Positions 17,534 to 26,570 of a stretch of DNA of 64,000 bases are shown in pieces. The notes beneath the pieces were generated by a model. The model saw nothing but the letters and a program-made list of their open reading frames with translations. It made no database searches and had not been told where the DNA came from. The first letter of the stretch is position 1, and every line of letters begins with the position of its first letter. The DNA comes from Aestuariispira insulae (GTDB taxonomy: Bacteria; Pseudomonadota; Alphaproteobacteria; UBA8366; Aestuariispiraceae), in assembly GCF_003385955.1 (NCBI RefSeq), contig NZ_QRDW01000001.1, forward strand, positions 603,893-667,892, read 5' to 3'. A program made the position numbers and the translations under genes.

Positions 17534-18748
17534 CTAAGGTGAAGCAACCTTAGCACCCAAGGAAATCCACTGACCGAGCAGTTGACGCTCTTCTTCGGTC
17601 ATCTCTGTCATATTGCCAAGCGGCATGGCATCCGTATCCACCGCCTGCTGTTTAATGGCGTCCAAGTGGGCCAGTACATCATCGATCGTGTCGAATGTGA
17701 CCCCGCCCGGTGCCTCGTCGAAATCCTCATGAGTCGGCAACGAGGAATGGCACGCGACACAGCGTTGCTGGACAACAGCGAAAGCCTGTTTCGCAGTAAC
17801 GGCATCAGCTCCTTCCGCCAGGGTTTCATTGCCACCCGGCTTAAAGGAAACAAACAGAATCAACGCGAGCATCAAGGCACCTGCCGTCGGATAAAGGAAC
17901 TTCATCCAACCCGCTTCAATACCTGCATTCTTGGAATTATAGTAATGGCGCACCAGCCCGCCGATCACCAGGATCATGGCAAAGATCAGCCAACTGTAAT
18001 CATGCCCATAGGTCATCGGATAATGATTCGAAATCATCATCAGCAGGACCGGAAGAGTCAGATAGTTGTTATGCATGGAACGCTGTTTAGCCTGCTTGCC
18101 CAGGATCGCCGCCGGCTCCTCACCAGCTGTCAGCGCTTTTACAACCTTCTTCTGGTTCGGAATGATCACGAAGAAAACGTTCCCGACCATCATGGAGCCG
18201 ATGAGGGCCCCCGCATGGACATAGGCCGCACGCCCGGCAAAAACCTGGGTAAAGGCAAAGCCAGCCCCCACCACCAGCAGGAAAACCAACAGCGCCAGAA
18301 GACCTAAATTGTCCCCCAGCGGAGAGCGACAGAGCAGGTCATAGAGGATCCAGCCTCCGGCCAACATGGCGATGGAAATCATGATGCCCTGGCTCGCGGT
18401 AATATCCAGCTTCGAACTGTCGATCAGGAAAGCATCGGCACCCAGATAGTAAATAACGCTCAACAGCAGGAAACCCGACAACCAGGTGAAATAGGCTTCG
18501 AATTTGAACCAATGCAGTTCGGTCGGCATCTTGTCCGGCGCCACCAGATATTTCTGGATATGGTAAAAGCCGCCGCCATGGACCTGCCAGGTTTCCCCAT
18601 GGGCCTTCTTGTTCAGCGCCTTGTTCGGGCGCAAGCTGGCATCGGTGAAGACAAAATAGAAGGACGACCCGATCCAGGCGATCCCGGTGATGATATGAAC
18701 CCAGCGCAAAAGCAGGTTCAGCCATTCGGCGACATTCACGTCAAACAT
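17534..18748 (-). CDS. puuD: membrane-bound urate hydroxylase with C-terminal cytochrome c domain
   Basis: 404 residues matching PuuD, the membrane urate oxidase that converts urate to 5-hydroxyisourate. About eight TM helices occupy residues 1-315, starting WLNLLLRWVHIITGIAWIG, with several conserved histidines (HIITG, HGGGFYHIQKY, HAG). A cytochrome c domain follows, with the haem motif CVACH and a later Met (AMPLGNM) as likely axial ligand. Electrons would pass to the respiratory chain. It is 17 bases downstream of the glyoxylate aminotransferase gene and ends at a terminator, so the two form an operon. The other urate-pathway genes are at 46-56 kb. Confidence 0.9.
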   Translation of the reverse strand: MFDVNVAEWLNLLLRWVHIITGIAWIGSSFYFVFTDASLRPNKALNKKAHGETWQVHGGGFYHIQKYLVAPDKMPTELHWFKFEAYFTWLSGFLLLSVIYYLGADAFLIDSSKLDITASQGIMISIAMLAGGWILYDLLCRSPLGDNLGLLALLVFLLVVGAGFAFTQVFAGRAAYVHAGALIGSMMVGNVFFVIIPNQKKVVKALTAGEEPAAILGKQAKQRSMHNNYLTLPVLLMMISNHYPMTYGHDYSWLIFAMILVIGGLVRHYYNSKNAGIEAGWMKFLYPTAGALMLALILFVSFKPGGNETLAEGADAVTAKQAFAVVQQRCVACHSSLPTHEDFDEAPGGVTFDTIDDVLAHLDAIKQQAVDTDAMPLGNMTEMTEEERQLLGQWISLGAKVASP

Positions 18749-18765
18749 GGTTTTACTTTCTCCCC

Positions 18766-19959
18766 TCAGGCGACCGCTTTTTGCGGTTCTGCCTGTTTAC
18801 TTTCCCGATAGTATTTCTGTGCGGCGACCACACCACTGCCCAGTGTCACGTTGATGCCGACATCATTCAGTACCATTTCCGTGGTAGCGAGCGCGCCCAA
18901 CAGCATCAACTCATCCACCGCCCCCATATGACCGATGCGGAACACCTTGCCCGCCACCTTGGACAGGCCCGCCGCCAAAGACAGGTTATAATCATTATAA
19001 GCTGTTTTCAGCACATCATTGCTGTCAAAACCTTCCGGCACCAGGATGGCGGTCACCGTATCGGAATGAACCTCCGGCCGGCGTGAACATAATTCCAGGC
19101 CCCAGGCTTGAACCGCGCGGCGCACGCCTTCGGCCAGTCGGAATTGGCGAGCATGGACATTATCCAGCCCTTCTTCCAGGATCATCAGGCAGGATTGGGC
19201 CAGCCCGTGCAGCAGAGTGGTTGCCGGTGTATAGGGGAAATAGCCGCCCTTATATTGGTTTAACAACCCCTTGAAATCAAAGAAACCGCGCGGATTTTCT
19301 GCCACTTCAGAAGCCTTTAGCGCCTTTTGGCTGACCCCCAGGATGCAAAGGCCTGTTGGCATCATGAAGCCCTTTTGCGAGCCGCAGACCGCCAGATCCA
19401 CGCCCCAGTCATCCATCCGGAATTCCAGCGCGCCAATGGAACTGACACCATCCACCATCAACAGGGCGGAGTGGTTCACCTTATCCATGGCCGCCCTTAA
19501 AGCAGCCACATCGCTGGTGACACCGGTCGCTGTCTCATTGTGGCAGACCAGGACCGCCTTAATCTCATGATTGGTATCCGCCGCCAGGCGTTTGGCATAT
19601 TCGGCGATCGGGGCGGCCTCTCCCCAGGCGCCCTCGATCACCTCGACCTCAAGCTTGTGCTGTTTGCACATGGCAATCCAGAGGTCGGAAAAATGGCCAT
19701 AAGAAGCGGTCAGCACCTTGTCGCCCGGTGACAGGCAGTTGGCGAGGGACGCATCCCAGCCGCTGGTGCCGGAACCGGCAAAAAGCAGTATTTCGCCACT
19801 CTCTGTCCGAAAGATTTTTTTCAAATCCTCCTGCAGCGGCAGAACCAGTTTATGAAAATCCGGTGCCCGGTGGTCCTGCAGCGGCACATCAATGGCGCGC
19901 CGGACCGCTTCGGGCATATGGGTAGGTCCCGGTGTGAAAAGATGAGTTGTCACCAACAT
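18766..19959 (-). CDS. alanine/serine/ureidoglycine-glyoxylate aminotransferase family (PucG/AGXT-like)
   Basis: 397 residues, class V PLP aminotransferase. The N-terminus TTHLFTPGPTHMPEAVRRA is typical of AGXT-like enzymes; the PLP lysine is in CGSQKGFMMP and an Asp in MVDGVSSIG stabilises the cofactor. In purine degradation this family transfers an amino group to glyoxylate from (S)-ureidoglycine (PucG), alanine or serine. Co-transcription with puuD supports a purine role, but the main cluster makes glyoxylate through ureidoglycolate lyase, so the amino donor is open. ATG 19959 has GGGAG seven bases upstream. It diverges from a LysR gene. Confidence 0.8.
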   Translation of the reverse strand: MLVTTHLFTPGPTHMPEAVRRAIDVPLQDHRAPDFHKLVLPLQEDLKKIFRTESGEILLFAGSGTSGWDASLANCLSPGDKVLTASYGHFSDLWIAMCKQHKLEVEVIEGAWGEAAPIAEYAKRLAADTNHEIKAVLVCHNETATGVTSDVAALRAAMDKVNHSALLMVDGVSSIGALEFRMDDWGVDLAVCGSQKGFMMPTGLCILGVSQKALKASEVAENPRGFFDFKGLLNQYKGGYFPYTPATTLLHGLAQSCLMILEEGLDNVHARQFRLAEGVRRAVQAWGLELCSRRPEVHSDTVTAILVPEGFDSNDVLKTAYNDYNLSLAAGLSKVAGKVFRIGHMGAVDELMLLGALATTEMVLNDVGINVTLGSGVVAAQKYYRESKQAEPQKAVA

Positions 19960-20146
19960 GTGGTCGCTCCCGCTTTTTCTCTTTTTTACTGTCCGACCCA
20001 TCGTCGGATACCACGCCATTGGGATCCTGGGATCCGTGGCGGGGCTCGAATTTTTACCGGGTTGCAATATCGCAGTAAATCATCAATTATAGAATAATAT
20101 AAAATATATATTTACTTTCAAATTTTACTTGATAAAAGGTGCGGTC

Positions 20147-21064
20147 ATGCATGATGTGAACGATATGGCGGTCTTTGTCCGCGTGGCGGAATTGGGGTCT
20201 CTTTCAGGGGCCGGCCATGATTTGCGCTTGTCGCCAGCCGTGGTCTCAAACCGCATTGCCAAGCTGGAAGACAGGCTTGGCGTGCGTCTGTTGAACCGGA
20301 CCACCCGCAAGGTGCAGATGACCGAAGAAGGCCAAGTCTATTTCGATCATTGTGTCCATATCCTGCAACAGATCGAAGAAGTGGAAAGCACACTTTCGGA
20401 AAAAAAACAGGCTCCGAAAGGTGTTCTGAAGGTCACCATGCCCACCTCTTTTGGCAAAATGCATGTTTCCCCCATCATTCCGGATTTTATGGAAAACTAT
20501 CCGGATGTGGAGGTCCGCCTGCAATTGACCGAACGCATGGTCAGCCTGGTCGAGGAAGGGATGGATATCGGCATCCGTGTCGGCAAGCTTGATAATTCCA
20601 GCATGATTGCCAGGACCCTGGCTCCCGATACACGCTATATCTGCGGGGCCCCGGACTATCTGAAAAAACACGGCATCCCCAAAACACCCGCCGATCTGGC
20701 GGATCATAACTGCCTGCTGCTGCGGTTTCCCGGCTCGCGCCAGTTCAAATGGACCTTTTTGGAAAATGGCGAGGCGGTGCAATATTCCGTTGCGGGAAAC
20801 ATGGATTCAAACAATAGCGAAGTATTGCTGCAATGGGCGCTGGCCGGCCAGGGATTGGTGATGAAATCAACCTGGGAAACATCGGAACATCTCCAGAGCG
20901 GTGCCCTCGTCCCGGTCCTAACCGACTATATGCCGCAGGATCTTTCGGTCAGCGCAATCTATCCGCATAGCCGGTATCTGCCACCAAAAGTACGTGTTTT
21001 CATCGACTTCCTGGCTGAGAGATTTGGCCCCCGGCCCTATTGGGACGCAAACCTCTCGCTCTGA
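20147..21064 (+). CDS. LysR family transcriptional regulator
   Basis: 305 residues from ATG 20147 (AAAGGTG upstream). The N-terminal winged helix has FVRVAELGSLSGAG and the recognition-helix region SPAVVSNRIAKLEDRLG; the rest is the LysR effector domain (residues about 90-295). It is divergent from the aminotransferase-puuD operon across an AT-rich 187-base region, the classic arrangement for a LysR protein that controls its divergent neighbour, so its effector may be a purine-pathway metabolite (inference). It belongs to the short-DNA-binding-domain CrgA/DsdC-like branch by pattern only. Confidence 0.85.
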   Translation: MHDVNDMAVFVRVAELGSLSGAGHDLRLSPAVVSNRIAKLEDRLGVRLLNRTTRKVQMTEEGQVYFDHCVHILQQIEEVESTLSEKKQAPKGVLKVTMPTSFGKMHVSPIIPDFMENYPDVEVRLQLTERMVSLVEEGMDIGIRVGKLDNSSMIARTLAPDTRYICGAPDYLKKHGIPKTPADLADHNCLLLRFPGSRQFKWTFLENGEAVQYSVAGNMDSNNSEVLLQWALAGQGLVMKSTWETSEHLQSGALVPVLTDYMPQDLSVSAIYPHSRYLPPKVRVFIDFLAERFGPRPYWDANLSL

Positions 21065-21169
21065 CAGAGTCAGATTGATAGCATTCTTAGTAATGGATTA
21101 ACCTCGTACGACTACACTCATCGCAAGAACCTTATTGGGGGGATGTGAGAAACTTGCGAGGATCTGCCT

Positions 21170-23707
21170 GTGCGTCCGTCCCGAAGACTCTTTCCCGCCG
21201 CCAGCCCCTTTCTTTTCATCGGTTTGTTGCTCCTTCCCCTGCCGGCCCTGGCAGAGCAGGTGGCTGCGGCAGATCGTGTGCAAAGCAACCTGGATCATGT
21301 CTGGACCATGGTTGCTGCGGCCCTGGTCCTGAGCATGCAAGGGGGCTTCCTCCTGCTGGAAGCAGGCTTGGTCCGGTCGAAAAACTCTATCAATGTGGCC
21401 CAGAAGAACATGGCAGATCTGATTGTATCCGGCATGGTTTTTGGCGGGGTTGGGTTCATGTTGATGTTCGGCGACAGTATGGGCGGCTTCATCGGGCTGG
21501 AATGGGATCTGTTTGCGTTTGACACCTTACCTGACTGGACGCTGACTTTCTTCATCTTCCAGGTCACATTTTGCGGCACGGCCGCCACCATTGTTTCGGG
21601 CGCGGTGGCGGAACGGATGAATTACGTGGGCTATCTGGTCGCCACCTTGCTTATCGCTCTTATCATCTATCCGGTCTTCGGCCATTGGTCATGGGGCAAT
21701 CTGCTGAATGGCGATAATCCGGCCTTCCTTGCCGATCAGGGTTTCATCGATTTTGCCGGCTCCACTGTGGTCCATTCCACCGGGGCCTGGGTGGCGCTGG
21801 CCGCGATCATTGTGCTGGGCCCGCGCCTGGGCCGATTTGACGAAAATGGCAAGCCGATCCGCTTCATTGGCCATAATCCGGTGCTGGCGATTTTTGGCGC
21901 GATTATCCTGCTGATCGGCTGGTTCGGCTTTAATGGCGGCAGCACAACGGCAGGCACTCCCGCCTTTGCCCATATCATCGTGAATACCTTTGTTTCAGCA
22001 GTCGCCGGCGGATTGGTTGGCATGTTGCTGGGCCGTTATCTCGATTACACCCTGCCTGCCGAATATGACTATCTTCAAGAATCCGCCAGTCCCTTCCGCC
22101 GGGTCCGCACCAATTGGGAACATGGCTATTTCCGACCCGAGCGCATGGCCAACGGCCTGCTGGGCGGATTGGTGGCCATCACCGCAGGCTGCGATGCCGT
22201 CACCACCCATGGTGCCCTTTGGATCGGGATGATCGGAGCCGCCATCACCACACTGGGCGGTGAATGGCTGGAACGGCAGTTCAAGCTGGACGATGTTGTC
22301 GGCGCGGTTTCGGTTCATGGCTTTGCCGGTGTCTGGGGAACGCTTTGCATTCCCATTTTCGCCTCAGCGGAAGCCATGCTGGCCGGTGATCGTTTCACCC
22401 AGTTTCTGGTACAGCTTGAGGGGGTCGCCCTCAATTTTGTCTGGGCGTTCGGTATTTCGTTCCTCGCTTTCAAGATTCTCGACAGCACCAATATTGGCGG
22501 CGGCATGCGGGTCAAGGAAAAGGATGAATCCGTCGGGCTGAATGTCGCCGAGCACCAGACCCAACTCGGCACCGGAGAAGTGGTCTCGGCCTTGCGCCGC
22601 CTGGCGGAAGGGCGCGCGGAATTTGGCCATCGCCTGGATGAAACGGCGGGCGATGAATCCGGTGAACTGGCGCGTTACTACAATCAGGTGATGGATGACC
22701 TGATCCAGGGCGTCGCGACCGGCACAAGGGACTTGGCCGCCATGAGTGACCGTCTGGCCAAAATTTCTTCAGATCTGAGTGGCCAATCCTCGACCGCTGC
22801 CAAGCGTATCCATACCGCGCGGGATGAAACAAGCCAGGTCAACGACGGTGTCCAGGCCATCGAAAATGCCGCGTCCGAGGTGAAGGACAGCGCGGACGCG
22901 ATCCATGAAAGCGCGCGGGAGGTTTCCGAACAGGTGGATTCTGCCAAGGATAATGCAAGACGGGTGGCCAACCGCATCCAGGATATCCGCAATCAGGCTG
23001 GCGGCGCACTGCAGATCGCCAGTGACGCCCGAACGGATGCCACCCAGGCCGGCACATCGGTCACAGGGCTTAATGATGCCACCAACCGGATTGCCGCCGT
23101 GCTGGATCTGGTCAAGGATATCGCCGGGCAGACCAATCTGTTGGCCTTGAATGCCACCATCGAGGCAGCGCGTGCCGGTGAGGCCGGCAAGGGATTTGCG
23201 GTCGTCGCCAACGAGGTTAAAAGCCTGGCGGCGCAAACCGCAAAGGCCGTTGACGAGATTGCCGGTATGATCACCGAAATTCAGTCCAAGACCGGCGACA
23301 CGAGGGGCATCGTCGAGCGGGTTGCCGGCATCATCGAAGAAATGCATTCCGAGATCGGCCATATCGCGCAGTCGGTCGATGAACAGGAAGGCTTTACTCA
23401 CCAGATCGCGGAGAGCTTTGATCTGATATCCGAGCGCAGCAACATGGTCACGGACAAGATCGGGGCCGTTCTCACTGCCGCTGACGGCGTTGCAGAAAAA
23501 TCCTCTATCGCCGCCGAAAGCACCACACGGGTTGCCGATAGCATGGAGGATCTGCAGCATCAGGCTGACAACAACCTGAGCCTTGCCGAACAGTTAACCG
23601 CAATCACCGAGGGCATTTCTACGATAACCGGTAAGCTGGAGGCCCTGGTTGGTGGCAAATCCGGTTCCATTACCGACGAAGGGGGCGAAGCACCGCAGAC
23701 AGCTTGA
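21170..23707 (+). CDS. ammonium transporter - chemoreceptor (MCP) fusion
   Basis: 845 residues. Signal peptide 1-29 is followed by a full Amt domain (about 40-445): pore twin histidines His202 (VVHSTG) and His383 ([10 protein letters not shown]), gate phenylalanines Phe134 and Phe254 (GWFGFNGGS), and the Amt C-terminal tail ending GLNVAEHQ. A loop of about 25 residues (295-322) is inserted before the TAGC helix. From about 470 to 830 it is a cytoplasmic coiled coil with the MCP hairpin tip ([17 protein letters not shown] at 654-670). The protein should sense ammonium through an Amt pore and signal to CheA. GTG 21170 is the first usable start, with GAGGA upstream. No transmitter kinase is fused. 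Confidence 0.88.
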   Translation: MRPSRRLFPAASPFLFIGLLLLPLPALAEQVAAADRVQSNLDHVWTMVAAALVLSMQGGFLLLEAGLVRSKNSINVAQKNMADLIVSGMVFGGVGFMLMFGDSMGGFIGLEWDLFAFDTLPDWTLTFFIFQVTFCGTAATIVSGAVAERMNYVGYLVATLLIALIIYPVFGHWSWGNLLNGDNPAFLADQGFIDFAGSTVVHSTGAWVALAAIIVLGPRLGRFDENGKPIRFIGHNPVLAIFGAIILLIGWFGFNGGSTTAGTPAFAHIIVNTFVSAVAGGLVGMLLGRYLDYTLPAEYDYLQESASPFRRVRTNWEHGYFRPERMANGLLGGLVAITAGCDAVTTHGALWIGMIGAAITTLGGEWLERQFKLDDVVGAVSVHGFAGVWGTLCIPIFASAEAMLAGDRFTQFLVQLEGVALNFVWAFGISFLAFKILDSTNIGGGMRVKEKDESVGLNVAEHQTQLGTGEVVSALRRLAEGRAEFGHRLDETAGDESGELARYYNQVMDDLIQGVATGTRDLAAMSDRLAKISSDLSGQSSTAAKRIHTARDETSQVNDGVQAIENAASEVKDSADAIHESAREVSEQVDSAKDNARRVANRIQDIRNQAGGALQIASDARTDATQAGTSVTGLNDATNRIAAVLDLVKDIAGQTNLLALNATIEAARAGEAGKGFAVVANEVKSLAAQTAKAVDEIAGMITEIQSKTGDTRGIVERVAGIIEEMHSEIGHIAQSVDEQEGFTHQIAESFDLISERSNMVTDKIGAVLTAADGVAEKSSIAAESTTRVADSMEDLQHQADNNLSLAEQLTAITEGISTITGKLEALVGGKSGSITDEGGEAPQTA

Positions 23708-23831
23708 AATAGCTGGCGCTCGCGCCCTGAAATCGTCCTAATTCATCTCATCATCGCCCCTTTTCCGGTGCGATCCGGCCATGTTGCCCAGGCCCAATAG
23801 CTTCCTCATCAGCGCATCGAGGAGGTGGATC

Positions 23832-25937
23832 ATGTCTGTTGGCAAGGTGAATAGAAAAATCATCACTATCTTATGCAGCCCACGGCTCAGCCGGATCATA
23901 TGCGGCATGGCAACCGGCATGTCCTTGGGCGTCATCCTGCTGGTCTTATGGAGCATGACCGCCCTGGGGGCCTCTCCAACCGACAACAAACAGGAATTCG
24001 GTCTGTTTTTCCGTGAAACCGGCCAGGATGCGCCCCTTACGCCCGCCCTCACCCAGTCAAGCGATATGACAGTGGATATCGCAGGCATCGTTCTACGCGG
24101 AACGGTTCAACAGACTTTCCGCAATGACAGTGGCAATTGGGTTGAAGGGATCTACCTATTCCCCTTACCCGATGATGCTGCGGTCGACGGCATGACCCTG
24201 ATCATCGGGGAAAGGCGCATTGAAGGTGAGATCCAGGAAAAGGAACAGGCCAAACGAACCTATGCCCGCGCGGTCGCTGAAGGCAAACGCGCCAGCCTGC
24301 TCAGCCAGAACCGCCCCAATGTCTTCACAACCAAAATCGCCAATATCGGACCGGGCGAGGAAATCTCTGTCGAGATCCGCTTTCAATCCCTGGTGAAACG
24401 CACTGGCCTGGAATTCAGCGCCACCTTGCCGACAGTTGTCCTCCCCCGCTTTTTCCCGAGGCCGGACGCCGAACATATGGCGACCGTCATCGCCGACAGG
24501 AACGCAATGGAACAGCCCATCACAGGCCCGGCAACCGGCGTCTATGATGCCAAACCGGTCAACCCGACACGGATGACCGTCAATCTGGATGCGGGAACGG
24601 AGTTATCCCTGCTGGAAAGCCCCAGTCACCAATTTAACAGCCTGCATCTCGAAGGCGGCCGTTACCGGATCACCCTCAAGGATGGCGAAATGCCGGCAGA
24701 CCGGGATTTCGTTCTGCGCTGGAAAATGGCATTGAGCTCCAGTCCCCAAACCTTGGTCTTCAGCGAAACCGCTGGCCAGGAAGAATACATCCTGACCATG
24801 GTGATGCCGCCGGCAGAAGCCCAGAGGGATAAAACAACCTTGCCCCGTGACATCACTTTTATCATCGACACTTCTGGCTCCATGGCGGGGGATTCCATCC
24901 GCCAGGCAAAGGCCTCCCTGCAAAAGGCCGTCTCGCAACTGCGCCCGGAGGATCACTTTGACATTATCCGGTTTGATGATTCCATGACGCGCCTATTTGG
25001 CGAATCCCGCCCGGCAGGTCCGGAGAACCTGCGCTATGCCCGCAGTTTCATCGACCGGCTGGAAGCCAATAACGGCACGGTCATGTATCCGCCCCTGGCC
25101 AGCGCGCTTGGGGATAAACAGCCCGAAAATGCCCTGCGCCAAATCCTGTTCCTGACTGACGGTGCCGTTGGCAACGAAACAGAACTGTTCCAGCTGGTTC
25201 ATGAAAATCTGGGATCGGCACGCCTCTTTACCGTCGGCCTGGGCCCCGCGCCCAATGGCTGGTTCATGCGCAAGGCGGCAGAATTCGGCCGGGGCAGCTA
25301 TACACTGATCACCAATCTTGGCGAAGCGGAGAACCGGATGGATGCTCTGTTTAGCCGGATGCAATTTCCATCAATGACGGATGTCACAATGGAAAACGCA
25401 GACGCATCCCCCGCCGAGAGCTTTCCACCTCAAATTCCGGATCTCTATGACGGAGAGCCTGTGGTTTTTGTCAGCCGTCGGGAAGTAACAGACGCCGATT
25501 TTAACCTACAGGGACGTTTCAAGAACCGGGATTGGAAAGAATACCTGTCTGTAAAGCATGCTCAAAAAAGCTCCGGCATCGCTAAATTATGGGCAAGACG
25601 CAAAGTAGAAGCTTTGATGGATTTGAAAGCACATGGACTATCTGAAGAGACCATTCGGCTCTCTGTTCTGGATGTTGCTCTCAGCCATGCGATTTTGAGC
25701 CCCTATACCAGTTTCGTTGCCGTGGATAAAACCCCGGTTCGGCCGCATCTGACAGACCTGAAAACAGAAAAGCTCTCGGCCAATGCGGCAAAGGGATTGG
25801 ATATGTTCAAGCAGCAACGCCAACTGGCGGGTCCTGCCACGGCAACGCCTATGACCCTGAACCTGATTTTGGGATTTGCCGCCTTGTTTACCGCACTGAT
25901 TACATTCCTCATTCTGGGTCGGAGAACCGCCCGATGA
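23832..25937 (+). CDS. VIT/VWA-domain sortase target protein (marine proteobacterial type)
   Basis: 701 residues. A TM or signal segment near the N-terminus is followed by a VIT domain (about 60-190; VQQTFRNDSGNWVEGIYLFPLP) and a von Willebrand A domain (about 345-510) with an intact MIDAS start DTSGSMAG. The C-terminus has a sorting-signal layout: a GPATAT stretch, a TM helix (LILGFAALFTALITFLILG) and a basic tail RRTAR. The expected leucine of the LPxT-like motif is glycine. It overlaps the sortase gene by four bases (ATGA), so this is the dedicated substrate. GGAGG precedes ATG 23832. Role: surface or periplasmic anchoring and adhesion, inferred. Confidence 0.85.
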   Translation: MSVGKVNRKIITILCSPRLSRIICGMATGMSLGVILLVLWSMTALGASPTDNKQEFGLFFRETGQDAPLTPALTQSSDMTVDIAGIVLRGTVQQTFRNDSGNWVEGIYLFPLPDDAAVDGMTLIIGERRIEGEIQEKEQAKRTYARAVAEGKRASLLSQNRPNVFTTKIANIGPGEEISVEIRFQSLVKRTGLEFSATLPTVVLPRFFPRPDAEHMATVIADRNAMEQPITGPATGVYDAKPVNPTRMTVNLDAGTELSLLESPSHQFNSLHLEGGRYRITLKDGEMPADRDFVLRWKMALSSSPQTLVFSETAGQEEYILTMVMPPAEAQRDKTTLPRDITFIIDTSGSMAGDSIRQAKASLQKAVSQLRPEDHFDIIRFDDSMTRLFGESRPAGPENLRYARSFIDRLEANNGTVMYPPLASALGDKQPENALRQILFLTDGAVGNETELFQLVHENLGSARLFTVGLGPAPNGWFMRKAAEFGRGSYTLITNLGEAENRMDALFSRMQFPSMTDVTMENADASPAESFPPQIPDLYDGEPVVFVSRREVTDADFNLQGRFKNRDWKEYLSVKHAQKSSGIAKLWARRKVEALMDLKAHGLSEETIRLSVLDVALSHAILSPYTSFVAVDKTPVRPHLTDLKTEKLSANAAKGLDMFKQQRQLAGPATATPMTLNLILGFAALFTALITFLILGRRTAR

Positions 25938-26512
25938 AACAGCGTTTCTGGCTTTGGTCGGTCCTTGCCCTGCTCGGAGGTATCGGCGTTTGGCAGCTTG
26001 GCAATGCCGCCCTGATCGCCGGCAAGGCCTGGCTCGCGCCCATTTTGATCCATCAGGCCTGGGACAAACAGATTGATACTGGAGAGCAGCAGCGCCCCTG
26101 GCCCTGGGCCGACTTTCATCCCGGTGCCAGACTGACCATGGCTAGGTTGGACATCGACCAATTCATATTGGATGACCCTTCTGCCCGCAGCCTGGCGTTC
26201 GGACCGGTTGCCAGTGGTTTAGATAACGCGCCGGTTCTTTTTGGCCATCGAGATACGCATTTCCGCTTTCTGCGGGATATCAGAAAGGATGATCTGCTGC
26301 GGCTCGAAACTGCCGGCGGGAACGTGCGGCATTATCAGGTAACCGAGATGATCAGCGGGAATGTGAAAGACATCATGCTGTCCCCATCCGAAGACGGATC
26401 CCAGCTGGTCCTGGTCACCTGTTATCCATTTGACGCCCTTCTCGCCGGCGGCCCCGGCCGATATGTGGTCCTGGCCAGTGAAGTCATAGAGAGGGTTTCG
26501 ATGCAGCATTAA
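25934..26512 (+). CDS. class GN sortase (Gram-negative, dedicated)
   Basis: 192 residues. N-terminal TM anchor (about 6-30) and a sortase domain with the catalytic triad His105 (FGHRDTHF), Cys163 (LVTCYPF) and Arg176 (GGPGRY). The GHRDTHF and TCYPF motifs are characteristic of the class GN sortases found in marine proteobacteria. The four-base overlap with the VIT/VWA gene indicates one transcript and one dedicated substrate. No second candidate substrate with the same signal was found in the window. Confidence 0.9.
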   Translation: MKQRFWLWSVLALLGGIGVWQLGNAALIAGKAWLAPILIHQAWDKQIDTGEQQRPWPWADFHPGARLTMARLDIDQFILDDPSARSLAFGPVASGLDNAPVLFGHRDTHFRFLRDIRKDDLLRLETAGGNVRHYQVTEMISGNVKDIMLSPSEDGSQLVLVTCYPFDALLAGGPGRYVVLASEVIERVSMQH

Positions 26513-26518
26513 CGCAAG

Positions 26519-26557
26519 ACGGGACCGGCGGCCCAAAGGCAAGACGGTCCCGTTTCT
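26519..26557. terminator. hairpin between convergent sortase and MCP genes
   Basis: Perfect 9-bp inverted repeat, ACGGGACCG (26519-26527) and CGGTCCCGT (26545-26553), with a 17-base loop, followed on the plus strand by TTCT. It lies between the stop codons of two convergent genes (26512 and 26571) and could end transcription from both sides. Confidence 0.65.
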
Positions 26558-26570
26558 GCAGGACCTTCGT

